DNA of 64,000 bases from Hymenolepis diminuta. Its lineage: Eukaryota; Platyhelminthes; Cestoda; Cyclophyllidea; Hymenolepididae. The notes under the pieces were generated by a model, which was not told the DNA's origin, ran no database searches, and worked only from the letters and a program-made list of their open reading frames with translations. Of the stretch, positions 58,171-64,000 are shown piece after piece. The stretch covers positions 1,919,026 through 1,983,025 of the forward strand of contig CAADRB010000025.1 in the NCBI GenBank assembly GCA_900708905.1, read 5' to 3'. A program made the position numbers and the translations under genes. Position 1 is the stretch's first letter, and each line of letters starts with the position of its first letter.

Positions 58171-61100
58171 CTCACCATGAAGGTGTTTTATCATTATTAT
58201 CCATGAAAAAGTGGAATATTTTGCAGTGTTTAATGATGAGAAGGCATTTAAATACGTTGAAAGACAAAAAACTATTAATAAATAAAAGGAATAGGATCGA
58301 GAAGAAGCAAAAATTCGATTTGAACCAGATTGTTCAGTCTTAGTCGAATGGGCATAATTTACTGCATCATGTTCTAATGCTTCGAGCTTCACATCTCAGG
58401 GTTTAATCTATAGGTTACAAATAATTTAACTTAGGAGTTGAAAGTGCCTTCTTGATAAGAGTACCTGCTTAATACTGCCCATGGGAACCTAGCATCGTAG
58501 AGCTCGCAAGATTTAACTCAAGGGCGATTCTAACTTTATGCTCAGGGAAATTAATATTTAAACTTGAAAGCGAATATAGATCAGGACAGAACGAAACTAT
58601 AATAAAACAGATATTTGAGATCTCGAGAGTTCTTCAAAGCTGACAAGAAACTCGATAAGATTGCCATATTCAAATTTGTACATATACTGCCGGAATTTAA
58701 TGCAAATGATTCATAGGGATGAATCGCATTATACGACAGGCCGTATCGAAGTTAACATCGAGTGAACTCTGTTATATTTAAAAGGCCTTTGATAGTCTCG
58801 TCTACCTGCTCATGGCTGTAAGAAGATTAAAAAAAGCATTGAAATGGAATAGCCAACCGTTCAATTAGACCAACTGATCATGAGGGTCAGAATATCGGGG
58901 GAACGAAACCAAATCATAAATGCTGAATCTTGAAAACTTGACTGACTGTATATTGTAGGTTTTATGAGAACGTGGACAACTCAATACTTTGAAAATTCAA
59001 ACAAAGTAGGCCTCTTCACATTCTGACTTCATTATATACTCTCATTTGACCTCTTTCATCCGTCACCTGACAACCTTGCTATATCGCTTGTTAAGATGCT
59101 ATCCCATAATTAGTACATGTAAAAGTTTTTTGCATTGGAATTAATAATAATAACGTCAGGACAGATTTCCCTTAATTTATGGGTTATATGACCTGATTTG
59201 GCACAGTATTGAAGGAGACAAATAAGTCGATAATTTATAAAATATTCAGCTGAGATATTCAAACAAAAGTACCCCACTATAATTCCAGATTTAATTATCT
59301 CCGTTAATTTGAAATTTTAAACCAAATTAATATTATTGAGTGCAAATCTTTCATTGCTTAAAATTTTTTAATTCTCAATCACGAAATCTATACATAAAGC
59401 TTTCAAAATGTTCGTTAAATCGTTACATAATAAATAACTGTACATGAATCCATCACTGAAACTTTAAAATATACCTGTAGATTTTTCAAATAAGAATGAA
59501 TCATTAAATGCCACGAAACCCAAACTTATTTCAATCAGATTTAAAAAGTGGCCTTCGGCTCCACTTTGTCCTTTGAAGCTTTCTCTAAAACTGTCTACAT
59601 CATCGTCTCTTGGATTCCTTAATGAAATAAAATCCGCGTCAAATTTCCTCAAACCATGTAAAATAAATTCATTTTACTGATGGCAATTAAATTCTGACTA
59701 ATTTTTCTTTCACCAAAGTGCCATCGAGGAGAAAGTACACACGAAGATATTTCAATTGTTTTTTATAAGTAAATGAAAGTGATATCACCCTCTTGTTTCG
59801 CCCTTTCTTTGATGTCCCGTATTATGACGGAATTTTTAACAAGATGTGCACAGATATTATATAACTGTAATCAAAAGAACAAAGACATGGCCAAGAATAA
59901 TCCTAGTGTAACAAGCACCTTTTGGTTCGATTGTTTTAACCCGAGGCACGGAAAGCGAATTCAACATTCAATAAAACGCATGGCAAACAGAATTTCGTGG
60001 AGTAAAGAATACAGAAAACAAGAATTGCCTCTTAACTTCCACACATATCGCTCTTCTTTAAACTTATGTTGTCATACTATTTTCTTGTGATTGTTGTTTG
60101 GAGCATTTCTTCCGTTGGCACGAAAGTGAACTTTCGTAGAGCGAACATATTGCAAACTAAATAATCTCTCTTTTCGTTTTATTAGAGCCGCTTATGACCT
60201 CTGAGTTGAAAATGAAAATTTTAATATCTCTATTTACGATGAAATACCCAGTAGTCTTATTTCTGGATCAAAGTGAATGATGACCAGGTCATCGCAAAAA
60301 GAACACTAAAACCTCGAGCGTTTGATCAATCAGGTTCCCACGTCTTATATTTATGAGGGAATTCTTCAGGCTGCCCTATTCGTCAATCGGTGTATTTTAT
60401 TTGATTTGGAAATGTCATCTAAGTAGCCTCGCTTAGATCTTCTTGCCTCTTCTTCCTTTATGATGCTTACAAGGAGAGATCAAATATAAAACTGCACCTA
60501 GGACGGCATAAATTTCTGTACCTCAATAGAGAAGCTCCCTATTTGGCCAGCGGGAATTTATTAATCGTGTGAAGTGAACATCGAAATAAATAGAGAAACT
60601 GGAAGATTTATATTAGGAGAAAAGGGTGACCTTTTCATTGTTAATTCTACCAGATGAAATTAAGATAAGTGAAAAAATTTATTCTTCGACCGTTTGTTAT
60701 ATAAATCAAATTCTAATTCAAACCAGAAATATCAATTAGTTGGAGTAGAAACTACGCCGTTAAAGCATACTCCAGTGGTTTATGGGATTAAAATTAGTGT
60801 TTTGAAGTTAATTCGTTGAGAAACTCTCATTCAACTACTCACCTTTTGGGCAGCATTAACCAGTTCGTCTCATCCACTAGTCGAGCGTCAGACCCGTACT
60901 TAGTTATATTAGCACATTGAATTATTAATATGACAATTTTCAACCAGAAAACCTGACAACTACTGTCCAGTCTGTTTTATCTAGGATAAACGTATTATTT
61001 TTGTCTAAAGATCGTATGAAAATACGAACCAGAATGAGAAATGCAGATTTCAGTTTGGCATTTACTGAGGGTCGGGGAAAGTGAAATGTAAGTTTCGCAT

Positions 61101-64000
61101 TGAATACTAGACATTTGAACATTTTTTTGCTTTTAGTCGCTTTTGGAGTACTCTTTTCGGTTGGAGTTAAAATTCAAAAGTGGTCAGGAAAAAGTTGTAC
61201 CAGATGTCGTTTTTCGAATGTGAGGTTTGCTTTCGTTATTATTTTGATGGTACCGCATTTCAAAATTCCATTCTTCTCTTTGTGGAAACGCAATAATGTA
61301 TGCCCTCAAATTTACAAAGTTCAAAGTTGTGATGCGATGAGGTGGTTTAATCTGAGATTTGCTACTTTACATACACTTTTATCTAGTAGCTATCCATCTA
61401 CTAGTAGGATGGAACGATTTTATACGATTTACCCTCCCAGAGCTCATCATATTTCCTTCACGGTTATTTCTTTGTAAAATACGTCTTATGCCTATATTTA
61501 CTTAACGCCAAAAAACTCCTACTAGTGCTTAAAACTTAATATTTAAAGAGCAACTTTTAAACCGCTTTATTTAATCCTGATATTGTAATGATCCATAAAT
61601 CAATAAGCACGCTAACAATTATCAGATCTTGCTCAATCAAATTCAACTGGAATGTATTAGAAGTCGTGAATCAATCCCTCCCCTTCTTCCCTTCATTCTG
61701 ATCCAAAAATTCCTGGTCCCAGGTGTGTTGTTGAAAATCGATCAAATTCTGTACCGCTGAAGAATGGAGTCAAAGAAAATTTTCTCGCAGACTAAAAGAA
61801 ACCTAATGCGCTTTCGGCATGACAGAATCAATTAAAATACTTGGGTTTCAACCACAAAGTGACGCTAGGTGTGTAATAGGATAGCACACCTACAAGAGAG
61901 CAAGAGTGAATTTTGTCTTCAACTTCTCCGTCAATTTTTTTCTGCTAAAAGTAAAACTACGTTTTTACTGCATAAATTAAGGGAAATGAAAGTGCTGCTT
62001 CGGTGATAGAATCTTAAGTAATCATACCTATATTAGTGTCTAAATACCTCATTTAAGGAAACTTAAAGTAGCTTAAAAGCTCAAAAATGGTTGCTTCAAT
62101 GATAAAAGCATAATTGTTTTTATATATGGTGTGGAATCTTATCATGGGAAGAAGTATTTTTTGAACCTACTTTGCTTTGAAATTGAAGAACCTCTAAATC
62201 CAGTCAGCAGGCCTCTTTAGGAGCCCAAGAATATTAAGTTAGCAATATCTCCTCCGAAACTACCAATCTTCATAGGGCCTAACAGGAAACAACAGCCTTT
62301 CCCAAATCAGAAAATCAAGAGTTAAGCTGAGAAGAAATTAAATGAGAGAGAAGGAAGGAGAGAAGAAATCGATGAATCGGGAATGAGGAGAGTAATTTTT
62401 AAATTTCAGAGCAGATTGAGTGGAAGTGCAGTTTTTATGAAGAGGCCAAATTATAGTCCGCTAAAGCGAAGTTGACTGTTTTATGTTCTTTGTTAGGCGG
62501 ATTAGCAATCAGAATCATCTGACCGCTAGGACAGGGTAGACACAAATGTCAAAGTGCTACTAGCAAAAGGCAATAACATATTTTAAGCAATTTTTATCGG
62601 AGCTCACTTTTTAAGAAAGTTTTATGTTCGCTTATTTTTATTTTTACAACTACTCATTCTACAAATCCCTTGTTCTCACTCAATTTACAACACAATTTAC
62701 AAAAAAATTTCTCCTATTTCAATTTCATCGTTAGGAAATAGTTCGCAAAAGTTTTTAGTGAGATCTACTTAAATAATTAATTCAAGTCTATGAAACAAGG
62801 CATTCATCAAGCTATGCCATGAGAAGCAATATTGTTTCTATTCTCATGGATAGTTTCACATTTTCGCCATGAATAGTGCATGAAATTCTGACTTGAGCCG
62901 AGTGACTCACGTGAGTTGTACTTTAATTCCCATGTACATCGGTTTCCGCGCTTCCAAATGCTTAATTAGTTAAAATTTAGTGTAAGATTATATTATCATT
63001 GCCCATAGTAATGAACAGGCACTTTCACCTTTTAATTATGATACAGCATCTAAAAACGCAAATAGGGGCATACGCTGAAGTCTATATGTTTAGAGTCTTG
63101 TTTTAACTTCTAAAAGCATTGCATGTCTACGTTCTCACTTATAACCTAATTCGATTTGTAATTTCGGAATGTTCCAGAGCTTAAATTTTATTATCTAATC
63201 CCTGGATTTTTTGGTGGGTTCATGACGGCGATATTTAAGGCATATTGACCAGTTCATTTAATTGAATGGCTTTTCACGTCACTTTGATTAATTAGTGTCT
63301 TTTAAAAACCATTGTTGGGACATTCTGAAGATAGTCGAGCTCACTAGATTTCATTCAGTGTGAATTCTACTCTGAGATAATTTAATAATGCTACTGGATC
63401 ATGAGATAACAAATAACTGTATTCATATTTCCTTGTTATCCTGATTCCAACTTCACATAAAACCTAATACGAATGTTTCGTGTAACTGAGAAGATGATAT
63501 AGACCCAAAACCACCAATCTAATAATCTTTTGCAGTTCTGTGTGCATTGGGTTATGCTATCAAATGGCTTCAAACTGGTTTATGTGGATCTTTTTCTCCG
63601 AGGTATCAAAAACGATCGTTAACGGAAATATAACACTTATTCATTAACTTTCTAAACTTTGTCCTAATCTTTTAAGCCCATCTGACGAAGTGCTGAAAAC
63701 AGTTGATTCGGAAAGAGGTTAGGTACATTTGAGTTGCATATTCGAGAAACTTCCGTTCTACCAACCACTTGTTGACCAGAATTTACCATTGCAACTGATC
63801 ATCCATATCACTGGATTTAAAACGACGAACATCATTCTTGTGTCCTTTGACTTGGCAGGCATGCAGGTTGACCTTTACGCCAATGCCACACTAAGCGTTT
63901 TGGAAACGAGACCCATGAAGTGAAATAACGGCATTCATCAAGAACGTAGTTTTGAATGATAATATTTTAATCTTAAATGTCTTCTTTTAATTATATTTAA
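58171..64000. other. AT-rich sequence to the window end, no gene recognised
   Basis: Open frames up to 125 codons occur (59773-60090, 61100-61477, plus strand) but show no motif, and the second one starts at a non-ATG codon. A minus-strand frame at 59464-59652 ends at a good CTACAG/GTATAT donor and has a soluble-protein composition; it could be a lone exon, but nothing supports joining it to others. Confidence 0.35.

Noticed and set aside
59464..59652. Minus-strand frame ending at a good splice donor, possible exon
   Set aside because: Soluble composition and CAG/GTATAT donor are suggestive, but no acceptor or neighbouring exon could be joined.
59773..60090. 105-codon plus-strand frame starting with ATG
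   Set aside because: No recognisable domain, no promoter or polyadenylation context, and the length is possible by chance over 64 kb.
61100..61477. 125-codon plus-strand frame with a hydrophobic start resembling a signal peptide
   Set aside because: Begins at TTG rather than ATG, the hydrophobic start is T-rich sequence, and no motif follows.
1..64000. CRISPR arrays, bacterial operons, rRNA genes and intact tRNA genes
   Set aside because: Intron-bearing metazoan genes fill the window; no spaced direct-repeat array, no rRNA core and no complete cloverleaf was found. The tRNA-like pieces belong to SINE-like repeats.

Overview
The window is nuclear DNA from a flatworm, most likely a tapeworm (Cestoda). 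It is AT-rich and gene-poor, with genes broken by small GT-AG introns. Wherever I could rebuild a gene, introns fall mainly into two size classes, about 34-43 nt and about 60-89 nt. A two-peak intron distribution of this kind is known from tapeworm genomes. Several genes start directly after a pyrimidine-rich AG acceptor, and one pair of genes is only about 105 bp apart, which fits spliced-leader trans-splicing and short operons in flatworms. The species cannot be fixed from the sequence.

Layout. (1) 1220-2897, minus: the 5' two thirds of a WDR26 homologue (CTLH/GID ubiquitin ligase), whose 3' end is missing or beyond the left edge. (2) 2.9-8.6 kb: a repeat graveyard with nested solo LTRs (an LTR-D inside an LTR-B inside an LTR-C) and a structured hairpin block at 5.05-5.18 kb. 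(3) 8700-13201, plus: a tandem RNA-biology pair, EXOSC8 (exosome ring) followed by ZCCHC17 (S1 plus zinc knuckle). (4) 13.37-16.33 kb: a decayed, internally deleted Ty3/gypsy element with LTR-A ends. (5) 16997-21094, plus: an acyl-protein thioesterase with an intact Ser-Asp-His triad and two or three SINE-like repeats in one large intron. (6) 24547-25260 and 28773-29672, plus: a tandem duplicated pair of SET/TAF-I histone chaperone genes. The first copy is intact but lacks the acidic tail, and a nested solo-LTR pair with perfect target duplications lies between them. (7) 29.7-36.5 kb: no gene recognised, apart from a CCAAT-rich promoter-like island at 31.5 kb. (8) 36502-38507, minus: endonuclease V. 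(9) 39.5-42.06 kb: a second gypsy element with an open Gag-protease frame but a decayed reverse transcriptase/RNase H and no integrase. (10) 42-51 kb: old repeats, another solo LTR-D and a weak protein remnant. (11) 51501-54870, minus: a Notch ligand (Delta/Jagged class) with a promoter-like upstream region. (12) 55.4-64 kb: no gene recognised, one hairpin cluster at 57.46-57.59 kb.

The host genes are housekeeping and signalling functions (RNA processing, chromatin, protein depalmitoylation, nucleic acid repair, ubiquitin ligase, Notch signalling). Only EXOSC8-ZCCHC17 and the two SET copies look linked in function or origin. All exon structures were read by eye from open frames, splice signals, phase bookkeeping and remembered family motifs; no search or transcript data were available.
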